A stretch of DNA of 15,205 nucleotides from Verrucomicrobiota bacterium (GTDB taxonomy: Bacteria; Verrucomicrobiota; Verrucomicrobiia; Opitutales; Opitutaceae). The stretch lies in the NCBI GenBank assembly GCA_030916665.1, contig JAUPWC010000005.1:1-15205 (forward strand). Reading direction: 5' to 3'. Each line of letters starts with the position of its first letter. Within the stretch, counting starts at the first letter, position 1. Shown one piece after another: positions 6,817-13,858 of the stretch. The notes under the pieces were generated by a model. The model worked only from the letters and a program-made list of their open reading frames with translations. It made no database searches and was not told the origin of the DNA. Made by a program: the position numbers and the translations under genes.

Positions 6817-8793
6817 ATGACGCCACGGAAGATAACGTCGGTCGTTGCCTGTTTGTCAGGGCGGTCAGTCATCATTCTTAGCGTGTTGCTGGCCGGACGC
6901 ATGACCGGGCAGACAACTCCACCCGGTGCGGTGGGTGGCTTGCAGGAGCTTTCCTTCGACGAGCTGGCTGGCATCACGGTGACGACGGTTTCGAAGCGGA
7001 AGGAGCGATATTTCAATGCGGCGGCGGCGGTGCACGTCATCACGGGGGAGGATATTCGCCGGTCGGGTGCATTGATGCTCCCGGATGCGCTGCGGCTGGC
7101 CCCCGGCGTCGAAGTGGGTGCGATCAACAGCCGGTCATACGCCGTCGCGATGCGCGGCTTCAACGGCACGGCCTCCACCAAGCTGCTGCCGCTCATCGAC
7201 GGCCGGTCGCTCTATTCGCAACGCTTCGCCTCGACCATCTGGGACATCCGGGATCTGCCGCTGGAAGATGTGGAACAGATCGAGGTAATCGGCGGACCCG
7301 GGGGCACGGCCTGGGGGGCCAATGCCGTGAACGGGGTCATCAACATCATCACCAAGTCGGCCCGCGACACCCAGGGCGACCGGCTGGCCGCGGTGGCCGG
7401 CACCTTTGAATCGGGTCAGGTCTTCGCCCGGCGCGGCTTCACCGTCGGGACCGACGCCTGGGCCCGCGTTTATGTGAAAGCCTTTTCGCGCGATGACTCC
7501 GAGCCCCTGAACCTTGCGGACAACAATGACGCCTGGTCGCAGGTGCGGGCGGGCTTCCGCTACGACCGGGAGGACGACCGCCAGGCTGTGACCATGCTGA
7601 CCGGTGATGTTTTCTACAGCGCCGCGAACCAGCTGGTGGCGGGCCAGGCGGACCAGGCCCATTCTTCCGGCGGTCATTTTTTGGCCCGGCGTCGCCAGCA
7701 GATTGGGGAAATGAATCTCCAGCTACAGGGCTACCTGGATGTAATCCGGCGCGATTCCGGAGGCAACCGGAGCGAAGCGGAGGTGCTCGAGCTGGACAGT
7801 CTGCTTTCCGGTTCGCTTGCGACCGGTTACGAATGGTCGGCGGGCTTGAACTACCGCCTGAGCCGGCTCTCCGACTCGGTCAACCCCACCACGGGCTTCG
7901 TGTCGCAGTTCACGCCGGAGCAGCGATTGTTCAACCAGGGTGGATTGTTCATTGAGGCGGCGCATCGGCCACCCGCGGGCAAGTTTGAATTTTCGATCGG
8001 GACCAAGGCCGAATACAATGAGTTCACGCAGTGGGAATTTTTGCCGTCAGTGCGCGCGACTTGGAAGCCGCGGTCGGACACCACGTTTTGGTCCGCTTGG
8101 TCCCGGGCCGCGCGCATTCCCTCGCGGTTTGAGAATGATCAGGTCTTGGTGGTGAGCGTGCCGGGCTTCCAAAGCCGGACCCTGCCCAGCCCGGCGTTGG
8201 AGGCGGAGGTCTTGTCCGCCATGGAGCTTGGCTGGCGCTGGCAGGCTCCACGCGGTTTTTATTTGGATGCCACGGTCTTCCATCATCGTTACACCCGCCT
8301 TGTCACCACCCGTTCCATGGCGGTGGGTCCGACCGCGATCGACCAAGACTTGGACAACGAGGGCTTCGGCACTTCCCGTGGCGCGGAGATCCAGGCGGTG
8401 TGGCGGATGCTCCCCTGGTGGCAGTGGCAGGTGGCCTACACCTACTTGGATCTGGACGTGGAGGTTTCCGATACGAGCCCCGATACCAGCCTGTTGGCGA
8501 TTGCCGATCTCAGTCCTCGCCACCAAGTTTCACTGCGCTCCTCTTGGAACCTGGACGCCAGCTGGGAAATCGACGCGTGGTTCCGGTCGGTGGGGAAACT
8601 GAATCAGACCGGTCGCGTCATTCCGGCTTATGAAACACTGGATCTGCGCATCGGCCGGCAGGTCGGTCGTGGTTGGGAGGTTTCGGTCGTCGGGCAGAAC
8701 CTGCTGGAGCCATCCCATGCCGAATTTCGTTTTTTCACGGTCCGCGCGGCGGTGGCTCGCGGGTTTTATCTCCGCGTCGACCGTCGTCGCTAA
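6817..8793 (+). CDS. TonB-dependent receptor, second of a tandem pair
   Basis: A 658-residue outer-membrane receptor clearly paralogous to the gene before it. The signal peptide core is about residues 17-28 (SVIILSVLLAG), with cleavage near GQ|TTPP. The same N-terminal box appears as LQELSFDELAGITVTTVSKRKER (42-64). The plug (about 68-185) has AVAMRGFNGTASTKLLPLIDG and WGANAVNGVINIITKSA, and the remainder is the barrel, ending ARGFYLRVDRRR. One oddity is EVIGGPGG at 156-163: the arginine normally found in the (V/I)RGPG plug motif, present in the first receptor, is glycine (residue 159, GGC). ATG 6817 is preferred to TTG 6802 because it gives a normal signal peptide. It lies 117 bases after the first receptor and 14 bases before the YfiR-like gene, so it is very likely co-transcribed with the signalling genes. 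The ligand is unknown. Confidence 0.93.
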   Translation: MTPRKITSVVACLSGRSVIILSVLLAGRMTGQTTPPGAVGGLQELSFDELAGITVTTVSKRKERYFNAAAAVHVITGEDIRRSGALMLPDALRLAPGVEVGAINSRSYAVAMRGFNGTASTKLLPLIDGRSLYSQRFASTIWDIRDLPLEDVEQIEVIGGPGGTAWGANAVNGVINIITKSARDTQGDRLAAVAGTFESGQVFARRGFTVGTDAWARVYVKAFSRDDSEPLNLADNNDAWSQVRAGFRYDREDDRQAVTMLTGDVFYSAANQLVAGQADQAHSSGGHFLARRRQQIGEMNLQLQGYLDVIRRDSGGNRSEAEVLELDSLLSGSLATGYEWSAGLNYRLSRLSDSVNPTTGFVSQFTPEQRLFNQGGLFIEAAHRPPAGKFEFSIGTKAEYNEFTQWEFLPSVRATWKPRSDTTFWSAWSRAARIPSRFENDQVLVVSVPGFQSRTLPSPALEAEVLSAMELGWRWQAPRGFYLDATVFHHRYTRLVTTRSMAVGPTAIDQDLDNEGFGTSRGAEIQAVWRMLPWWQWQVAYTYLDLDVEVSDTSPDTSLLAIADLSPRHQVSLRSSWNLDASWEIDAWFRSVGKLNQTGRVIPAYETLDLRIGRQVGRGWEVSVVGQNLLEPSHAEFRFFTVRAAVARGFYLRVDRRR

Positions 8794-8807
8794 CCCAGCT
8801 CTCGCCG

Positions 8808-9464
8808 ATGTCAGTCCGACGCCCTCCGACCGCATTCACTGCCACGTGCCGCCGGAGCCAGCTTCGGGTTTGGGCGGTGCTTGGGCTGGTCGCCTGCCTG
8901 CGGATGGGATTGGCGGAGGCATCGGCCGCGACCCTGCCGGTCGCGGCGCTGACCTCGCGCGAGATTACCGAATATGAGGTCAAGGCGGCCTATCTGCTGC
9001 GTTTTACCCGCTACATCGAATGGCCGGCCGGTGCCTTTGCCGCTCCGGGTTCGCCGATCATCATCGGCGTGTTGGGGCGCAATCCGTTCGGCCAGACCCT
9101 CACCAAAACCGTGCAAGCGGCCACCAGCCAGGGCCGCCCCGTCGAGTTCAGGCAGCTGGGCGATCTCGCCGAGGCCAAGGCTTGTCATCTCGTGTTTGTC
9201 AGCCGAGAGCACGAGCGCGAGGAAGCCGCTTGGTTTCGCGAATTGAGCAACCTGCCCGTGGTGACAGTGGCTGATTCGCTCGATGGCCTGACACGGGGTG
9301 CGGTGCTCTCGCTCTTTGTGGAGGACCGCGCGGGCGGTGCGCGCGTGGTTTTTGGGGCCAGCCTGCCGGCGGCCCGGACCGCCGGCGTCCAGCTCAGCGC
9401 GGCGATGCTGCCCTCCGCGCGACACATCATCCGCGAACCGGCGGGTAAAAAGGATTCGCCATGA
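8808..9464 (+). CDS. YfiR-family (DUF4154) periplasmic protein
   Basis: A 218-residue exported protein. The signal peptide covers about residues 1-41 (hydrophobic core VWAVLGLVACLRMGLA). The mature part shows the DUF4154/YfiR signature: YEVKAAYLLRFTRYIEWP (56-73), IIGVLGRNPFG (85-95), CHLVFVS (126-132), VVTVADSLDGLTRGAVLSLF (151-170) and a C-terminal AAARTAGVQLSAAML. In Pseudomonas, YfiR binds the periplasmic sensor part of YfiN and holds it inactive. Only one cysteine (Cys126) remains in the mature protein, so the disulfides described for the Pseudomonas protein cannot form. ATG 8808 is 14 bases after the second receptor stop; a GTG at 8673 would overlap the receptor and lack a signal peptide. 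Its stop overlaps the kinase start (ATGA), implying translational coupling. The inferred role is a periplasmic inhibitor or adaptor for the downstream kinase. Confidence 0.9.
   Translation: MSVRRPPTAFTATCRRSQLRVWAVLGLVACLRMGLAEASAATLPVAALTSREITEYEVKAAYLLRFTRYIEWPAGAFAAPGSPIIIGVLGRNPFGQTLTKTVQAATSQGRPVEFRQLGDLAEAKACHLVFVSREHEREEAAWFRELSNLPVVTVADSLDGLTRGAVLSLFVEDRAGGARVVFGASLPAARTAGVQLSAAMLPSARHIIREPAGKKDSP
9450..9454 (+). promoter_or_regulatory. Ribosome binding site for the hybrid kinase
   Basis: AAGGA lies six bases before ATG 9461, within the last codons of the YfiR-family gene. It is the clearest Shine-Dalgarno word I see before any start in the window. It supports 9461 as the kinase start despite the 4-base overlap with the preceding gene. 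Confidence 0.65.
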
Positions 9465-12292
9465 GCCGCGTCGTCCTGGATTCAGTTCAGGCCCGGCTGG
9501 CCCGCCTGATCCTGATCGCCGTGTTGCTGGCGATGGTGGTCACCGTTGCCACGGTGGCGTTGTTCGAAGTGACGACCTTTCGACCGCGCGTGCTGGACAA
9601 CGCCAAGATCCAGGCCGACCTCATTGCCGAGATCATCGTGCCTGCCCTCGAGTTCAACGATCCGGAAACGGCGGGGAAACTCCTTTCGGTGCTCCGGCAC
9701 GAGTCCATGGTCGAGGCGGCCGGCGTTTATCAGACGGACGGAACGCTGCTGGCCCGATACCAGCGCTCCGACGACCAGACGGTTCCCCCGGTTGCCCCGG
9801 CCGATCGGCTCGATCAGCTGGTCGGCCACAAGGCAATCGTGTCGGTGCAGGTAAAATCGGAGGGTGCGACCATCGGCCGGGTCTGGCTGCAGGCCGGCAC
9901 TCCCGGGTGGAAGGCGCGCTTCCAACCCTATGCGGTGCTCTTGGCGGTCGTGGCCGTGGTCGTGGTCGGGCTCTCAGTCTTGATCGCGATCACTGCACGC
10001 CGGCAGATCACGGGCCCGCTCCAAGCGCTGGCGAAGACGGTGGGCCGGATTGGCAGCAGCCGAGACCTGGGCCTGCGCGTTCCTGAAAACGATCGCGGCG
10101 AGGTGGGTGATCTGGGGCGGTCCTTCAACTCACTCCTGGACTCGATCAACCAGCGCGATCGGCTCATGTCCGAGCGGGACGCCCGGCTGGTGCGGCATAA
10201 TGCCGGTCTCGCGCGCCTCGCGCACCTGGATCTGGACGATGTCACCCATTACGACACGGTGTTGAAGGAAGTCACCGAGCTGGTGGCTGCGTGCCAGCAG
10301 GTCGATCGGGTCGGGGTGTGGCTTTTCGACGAGGCGCACAGCGCCATGGTGTGCGGAGGCCTGTTTGTTCAGTCTGCGCATCACCATGAGCGCGGCCAGC
10401 GTCTCACCCGCGCGGAGTTCCCGCATTATTTCCAAGCCATCGAGTCGGACCGGACAATCGGCGCCGCCGATGCGATTCACCACCCGGACACCCGGGAATT
10501 TGCCGGGAATTACCTCCCTGCGTTGGGCATTGGGGCGATGCTGGACTCGCCGATCCGCTGGCGCGGTCAGGTGATCGGGGTCCTGTGTCACGAACATGTG
10601 GGCGGGGTGCGCGAGTGGCACCCCGATGAGATTGCACTTTCAGAGGTCTGCGCCGAGCGGGTTGCCCACCTGTTGGAACGTCGCGAAAGCATGCTGGCCG
10701 AGGCGGCGCGCCGGGAAAGCGAAACGCGGTTCCGCGATTTCATCAGCCAGGCACAGGACGCCATCTTCACGTTGACGCTTGACGGTCGCATCCAGTCGGT
10801 GAACGACGCCGCGCGCCGCATCACAGGCTGGGATCTGAACACCTGGATCGGACACCGGTTCCAGCGGGTGCTCCTGCCGGAGGACGTAGCCCTCGCTGAA
10901 GGACGTTTCGCCGAGGTCGTCCAGGGGGGCGTGCCGCCGTCCTTCGAGCTCCGCATCCGCACCCGACAGGGCGGCCTCGTGACGCTGGAGTTCGTGGTCT
11001 CCCCGCAGCGGGAAGGGGGCAAGGTGGTGGGACTGCTCGGCATCGGCCGCGATGTGACCGAACGCAATCAGGCCGCCGACGCCCGCGCCAAGCTCGAGGA
11101 ACAGCTCCGGCATTCCCAGAAGATGGAGGCCATCGGGACCATGGCCGGCGGCATTGCCCACGATTTCAACAATCTGCTCACGGCCATCATCGGCAACGCG
11201 CAGCTGGCGGAGTTTGATCTCGGGCCGCAGCACCCGGCGCGGGGATTCCTGCTGCAGACCCTGATTGCCTCGCACCGGGCGAAAGACCTGGTGCAGCAGA
11301 TCCTGGCTTTCAGCAGGCGCCAGGACCAGCGGCTCGGGCCCGTGTCGCTGGCGCAGGTGGTTGACGAATCGCTCAAGCTGTTGCGCCCGGTGATTGCCTC
11401 CACCATCAGGATCGAAAGCCGGCTTCCGGCCCACCTGCCTCCGGTCCTGGCCGACGCCACGCAGCTCCAGCAGATCGTCGTCAATTTGGCCACGAACGCG
11501 GCGCACGCCATGGAGGAGAACGGCGGCCGGTTGGAACTGGTCTTGGACGAGGTCGAGATCGGCCCGCAGGCGGCGGCGGCCCACTCGGAATTGAAGCCCG
11601 GTCGATTTGTGCGTTTCGTCGTGGCGGACAATGGTGTCGGCATGAGTGCCGCCGTGCGCGAGAAAATCTTTGATCCGTTCTTCACCACGAAGGGCAAGGA
11701 TAAGGGGACCGGACTGGGTCTGGCCGTGGTGCATGGCATCGTGAAGCAGCATGGTGGCATGATCAGCGTGGCCAGCACGCCGGGGCTCGGCTCGAAATTC
11801 GAGATCCTTCTGCCCGCCGCTTCTCCCGCGGGGCCGGCTGCCACCGCCCCCGGCCTCCCGGTGGCGCAGGTAGTGGGGCGGGGAGAGCCCATTCTCGTGT
11901 TGGACGACGAAGAACAGGTGATTTGCGTGGCGACCGCGGTGCTCGAGCGTTACGGTTTCCGGCCCCAGGGTTTCCAGGATCCCCACCTCGCGCTGGCGGC
12001 ATTGCGCGACCGCCCGGACCATTGGCGGCTGGTTATCACCGACCAGCTCATGCCCGACATGAAAGGGACCCGGTTTGCCGCGGAGGCCTGGATCATCCGG
12101 CCAGATCTTCCTGTCTTGCTCGCTACCGGATATGCCGGCAATCTGGACGGCGAAGCCAGCGAAAGGCTCGGTTTCGCCGGTTTCCTCGCGAAACCGTTCA
12201 CCAAGGATTCGCTGCTGGCGGCCGTTGTGCTGGGCTTGCAGGGGCGCGGTGCCGGGGCGCCGCGCTGTGAGGAGATGCCTCCAGAGAAGTGA
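9461..12292 (+). CDS. Hybrid sensor histidine kinase (CHASE8-HAMP-GAF-PAS-HisKA-HATPase-REC)
   Basis: A 943-residue inner-membrane kinase. A first membrane helix (about 14-36) and a second (about 157-178) bracket a periplasmic domain of about 115 residues. Its features (QADLIAEIIVPALEFNDPETAGKLL, then VEAAGVYQTDGTLLARYQR) match CHASE8, the sensor of YfiN. Next come HAMP (about 180-233), GAF (about 255-408, SPIRWRGQVIGVLCHEHVG), PAS (about 420-538), and HisKA with His567 in GGIAHDFNNLL. The ATPase has an N-box VVNLATNAAHAM (673-684), DNGVGM (723-728), FDPFFTTKGKDKGTGLGL and a closing G-box. The C-terminal receiver (about 808-925) has Asp815/Asp816, phosphoacceptor Asp861 in VITDQLMP, and Lys911 in FLAKPF. 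No HPt or DNA-binding output domain is present, so signal must pass to proteins elsewhere or the receiver is self-regulatory. It overlaps the YfiR-family gene by 4 bases, implying a functional pair. It is convergent with the outer-membrane gene ending at 12308. Confidence 0.93.
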   Translation: MSRVVLDSVQARLARLILIAVLLAMVVTVATVALFEVTTFRPRVLDNAKIQADLIAEIIVPALEFNDPETAGKLLSVLRHESMVEAAGVYQTDGTLLARYQRSDDQTVPPVAPADRLDQLVGHKAIVSVQVKSEGATIGRVWLQAGTPGWKARFQPYAVLLAVVAVVVVGLSVLIAITARRQITGPLQALAKTVGRIGSSRDLGLRVPENDRGEVGDLGRSFNSLLDSINQRDRLMSERDARLVRHNAGLARLAHLDLDDVTHYDTVLKEVTELVAACQQVDRVGVWLFDEAHSAMVCGGLFVQSAHHHERGQRLTRAEFPHYFQAIESDRTIGAADAIHHPDTREFAGNYLPALGIGAMLDSPIRWRGQVIGVLCHEHVGGVREWHPDEIALSEVCAERVAHLLERRESMLAEAARRESETRFRDFISQAQDAIFTLTLDGRIQSVNDAARRITGWDLNTWIGHRFQRVLLPEDVALAEGRFAEVVQGGVPPSFELRIRTRQGGLVTLEFVVSPQREGGKVVGLLGIGRDVTERNQAADARAKLEEQLRHSQKMEAIGTMAGGIAHDFNNLLTAIIGNAQLAEFDLGPQHPARGFLLQTLIASHRAKDLVQQILAFSRRQDQRLGPVSLAQVVDESLKLLRPVIASTIRIESRLPAHLPPVLADATQLQQIVVNLATNAAHAMEENGGRLELVLDEVEIGPQAAAAHSELKPGRFVRFVVADNGVGMSAAVREKIFDPFFTTKGKDKGTGLGLAVVHGIVKQHGGMISVASTPGLGSKFEILLPAASPAGPAATAPGLPVAQVVGRGEPILVLDDEEQVICVATAVLERYGFRPQGFQDPHLALAALRDRPDHWRLVITDQLMPDMKGTRFAAEAWIIRPDLPVLLATGYAGNLDGEASERLGFAGFLAKPFTKDSLLAAVVLGLQGRGAGAPRCEEMPPEK

Positions 12293-12307
12293 GTTCCCTC
12301 CCGTGGT

Positions 12308-13354
12308 TCAGAGCCGGACCGAGAAACTCAAGTTGAGCGTCCAGTCGGCGAAGGCGGCGTCGCCCGCGCGGCTCGAGCCGAAGGTCGTGGTGCGGGCGCG
12401 ATAGACGGCAACCGGGACGGTGATCGTGCCGGCGTAGCGGCCCACGCTGAAGGTGGCGCCGGGCTCGACCGCGACGGCGAAGCCGGGACGGCGGCTGCCG
12501 CGGCTGTTGCCGAAGGCGTCGTTGCCGGGCACGCCCTCGATGCGGCCGCCGAGGCTCACGGACAGGCCCTTGACCGCGGGCACCACGAAGTCGAAACCGC
12601 CGCGCGCCATGTAGCCATCAGGGATGGAGAAGCCGGTCTCCTCGACGCGTTCCTCGGGGTTGAACGCGTAGAACGCGTTGCCGTAGATCGAGAGACCGTG
12701 CGCGATGCTGCGGAAGCCCTGCAGTTCGATCGACCAGCCCCAGCCGCCGTCACCGGGCTGGATGGAGGAATCGACGTAGCGTTCCATCGGGCCGCCGGAG
12801 CGCATGAAGATGTCGCGGGCCTTGTAGACGCCGGTCGGCGCCTTGAGGCCGACGCTGACCGCGAGGTTGCCCTTCAGATGATCGGTGTTCGGGTTGAAAA
12901 CCCACCAGGTGGCGCTGCCGCGCAGGTCGGCGAGGCCGGAGGCAGAGGTCAGGAAGCGCTGGCCGGAGTTGTTGCCGAGGTGCTCGTAGAGCGACGAGCG
13001 GTTGTGATGCACATAGGGCACCGTGAGGTTGAGACTCAGGCGGCGCGACCACGCGTAGGTCGCGGTGAAATCGTAGAAGCTCGACCAGTTATAGACCTCG
13101 ATGCCGGCGTCGGAGCGGTGGGTCTGCTCGTCGTTGCCCGCGAAGTGGCGGTGCGATTTGAAATAGCGGTAGGCGGTGCTGAGCTGCCAGGTGCCGGGCT
13201 CCAGGTAGGCGGAGCTGTCGGTGATCATGGCGTTGCCGCCGCCGCGGGCGATGAGGCAGCCCTGGCCGAAGGAAACGGCGGGCAGCGCGAGGAGGCCGAG
13301 CAGGCCGGTCAGGACGGCCAGCCGGCGGGACGGGGTGGAGTGCGTGGTGGGCAT
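12308..13354 (-). CDS. Outer-membrane beta-barrel protein, possibly phenol-degradation MetA-like transporter family
   Basis: A 348-residue exported protein. A signal peptide (AVLTGLLGLLALPAVSFG, cleavage near residue 30) precedes a barrel-like sequence with repeated aromatic/polar alternation. Examples are WQLSTAYRYFKSHRHFAG, LSLNLTVPYVHHNRSSLYEH, ADLRGSATWWVFNP and LAVSVGLKAPTGVYKA. The pattern of a VPY strand, then GLADLR, then GLKxPTG is what I associate with MetA-pathway outer-membrane transporter-like barrels (PF13557); that family link is tentative. It ends LNLSFSVRL. Its last 50 or so residues have a close relative in the truncated remnant at 4216-4378. The gene faces the hybrid kinase tail-to-tail with a 15-base gap, so it is probably not in that operon. 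The start has no visible Shine-Dalgarno, but it places the signal peptide well. Confidence 0.85.
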   Translation of the reverse strand: MPTTHSTPSRRLAVLTGLLGLLALPAVSFGQGCLIARGGGNAMITDSSAYLEPGTWQLSTAYRYFKSHRHFAGNDEQTHRSDAGIEVYNWSSFYDFTATYAWSRRLSLNLTVPYVHHNRSSLYEHLGNNSGQRFLTSASGLADLRGSATWWVFNPNTDHLKGNLAVSVGLKAPTGVYKARDIFMRSGGPMERYVDSSIQPGDGGWGWSIELQGFRSIAHGLSIYGNAFYAFNPEERVEETGFSIPDGYMARGGFDFVVPAVKGLSVSLGGRIEGVPGNDAFGNSRGSRRPGFAVAVEPGATFSVGRYAGTITVPVAVYRARTTTFGSSRAGDAAFADWTLNLSFSVRL

Positions 13355-13484
13355 GGTCGTGGGGTGCGTGCCGGCGGGATCAGGGTTGGGTTCCGGCGTG
13401 GCGGACCCTGCGCATATTTTGTCCTGCGTGAAGTTTGCTGGGACTGGTTGCCTTCAGCTTGGGGTGAATTGCGGAGAGAGGGCT

Positions 13485-13560
13485 GTCTGGAGCCGCGGCG
13501 ACCCCGCCGCGAGGATCGGGCACGCACCCCGACACGGGCGGGGTCGCCCGCGTTCCAGAC
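13485..13560. repeat. Imperfect inverted repeat
   Basis: Arms 13485-13508 and 13537-13560 are reverse complements in their outer bases (GTCTGGA-type ends, with TCCAGAC opposite) and in the inner block CGACCCCGCC/GGCGGGGTCG. A few mismatches lie in the middle, and a 28-base spacer separates the arms. The GGCGGGGTC core is shared with the palindrome at the right end of the window, so the two may belong to related repeat families. Confidence 0.75.
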
Positions 13561-13689
13561 GCATGTCCGGTGGGGTGGCGCCGTCTCCGCGCGCTTCGTC
13601 CCTGCCATGCGGCGGTTCGTCCCGCCCGGCTTTCCTTTTTCGCTCCGAGGGGTGAAGTTCGGGTCAGTTCATACAGGTTTATTTGGGTA

Positions 13690-13733
13690 ACGAGCCCCGG
13701 TTGGCGATGGCGCCTCCGGGGTCGTTTGTTTTT
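13690..13733 (+). terminator. Intrinsic terminator with no plus-strand gene before it
   Basis: ACGA-G-CCCCGG (13690-13700) pairs with CCGGGG-TCGT (13716-13725), and the run TTTGTTTTT (13725-13733) follows directly. The loop can form a further GGC/GCC hairpin. This is a good rho-independent terminator in the plus direction. The nearest upstream plus-strand gene ends at 12292, with a minus-strand gene between, so it more likely ends a short non-coding or leader transcript than a known gene. Confidence 0.6.
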
Positions 13734-13858
13734 CGCCCCTGAATGGCGGCGTTTCGCCCCAAACGGGTTCCCCTGCCGGGTAAAATATCCCTGACTCGCG
13801 CCGTTTTCCGCCTTCCACGCGGGCGCCACCCCAACGCATTGTTCCTGTTCGCACCCCG

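Larger units (their letters stand above)
13355..13858. other. Intergenic interval without a supported gene
   Basis: These 504 bases separate the divergent outer-membrane protein and haloperoxidase genes. Several GC-rich open frames cross it, but none has a coherent protein pattern. It contains an imperfect inverted repeat (13485-13560) and a plus-strand intrinsic terminator (13690-13733). A TAAAAT word at 13781-13786 could be a -10 box for the haloperoxidase gene, but no good -35 partner lies at the right distance. Both genes' promoters are presumably here. Confidence 0.6.

Noticed and set aside
10640..12022. 460-residue minus-strand open frame opposite the hybrid kinase
   Set aside because: It lies wholly antisense to well-formed PAS, HisKA, ATPase and receiver motifs and is rich in Arg/His/Gln without domain structure.
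9461..12292. The hybrid kinase as a diguanylate cyclase (YfiN orthologue)
   Set aside because: The sensor half fits, but there is no GG(D/E)EF motif; kinase and receiver motifs are complete.
12698..13690. 330-residue plus-strand frame ending at the orphan terminator
   Set aside because: Its stop is near the terminator, which made it tempting. However, most of it is antisense to the outer-membrane protein gene, and its sequence is Gly/Ala/Val/Arg filler with no signal peptide or domain.
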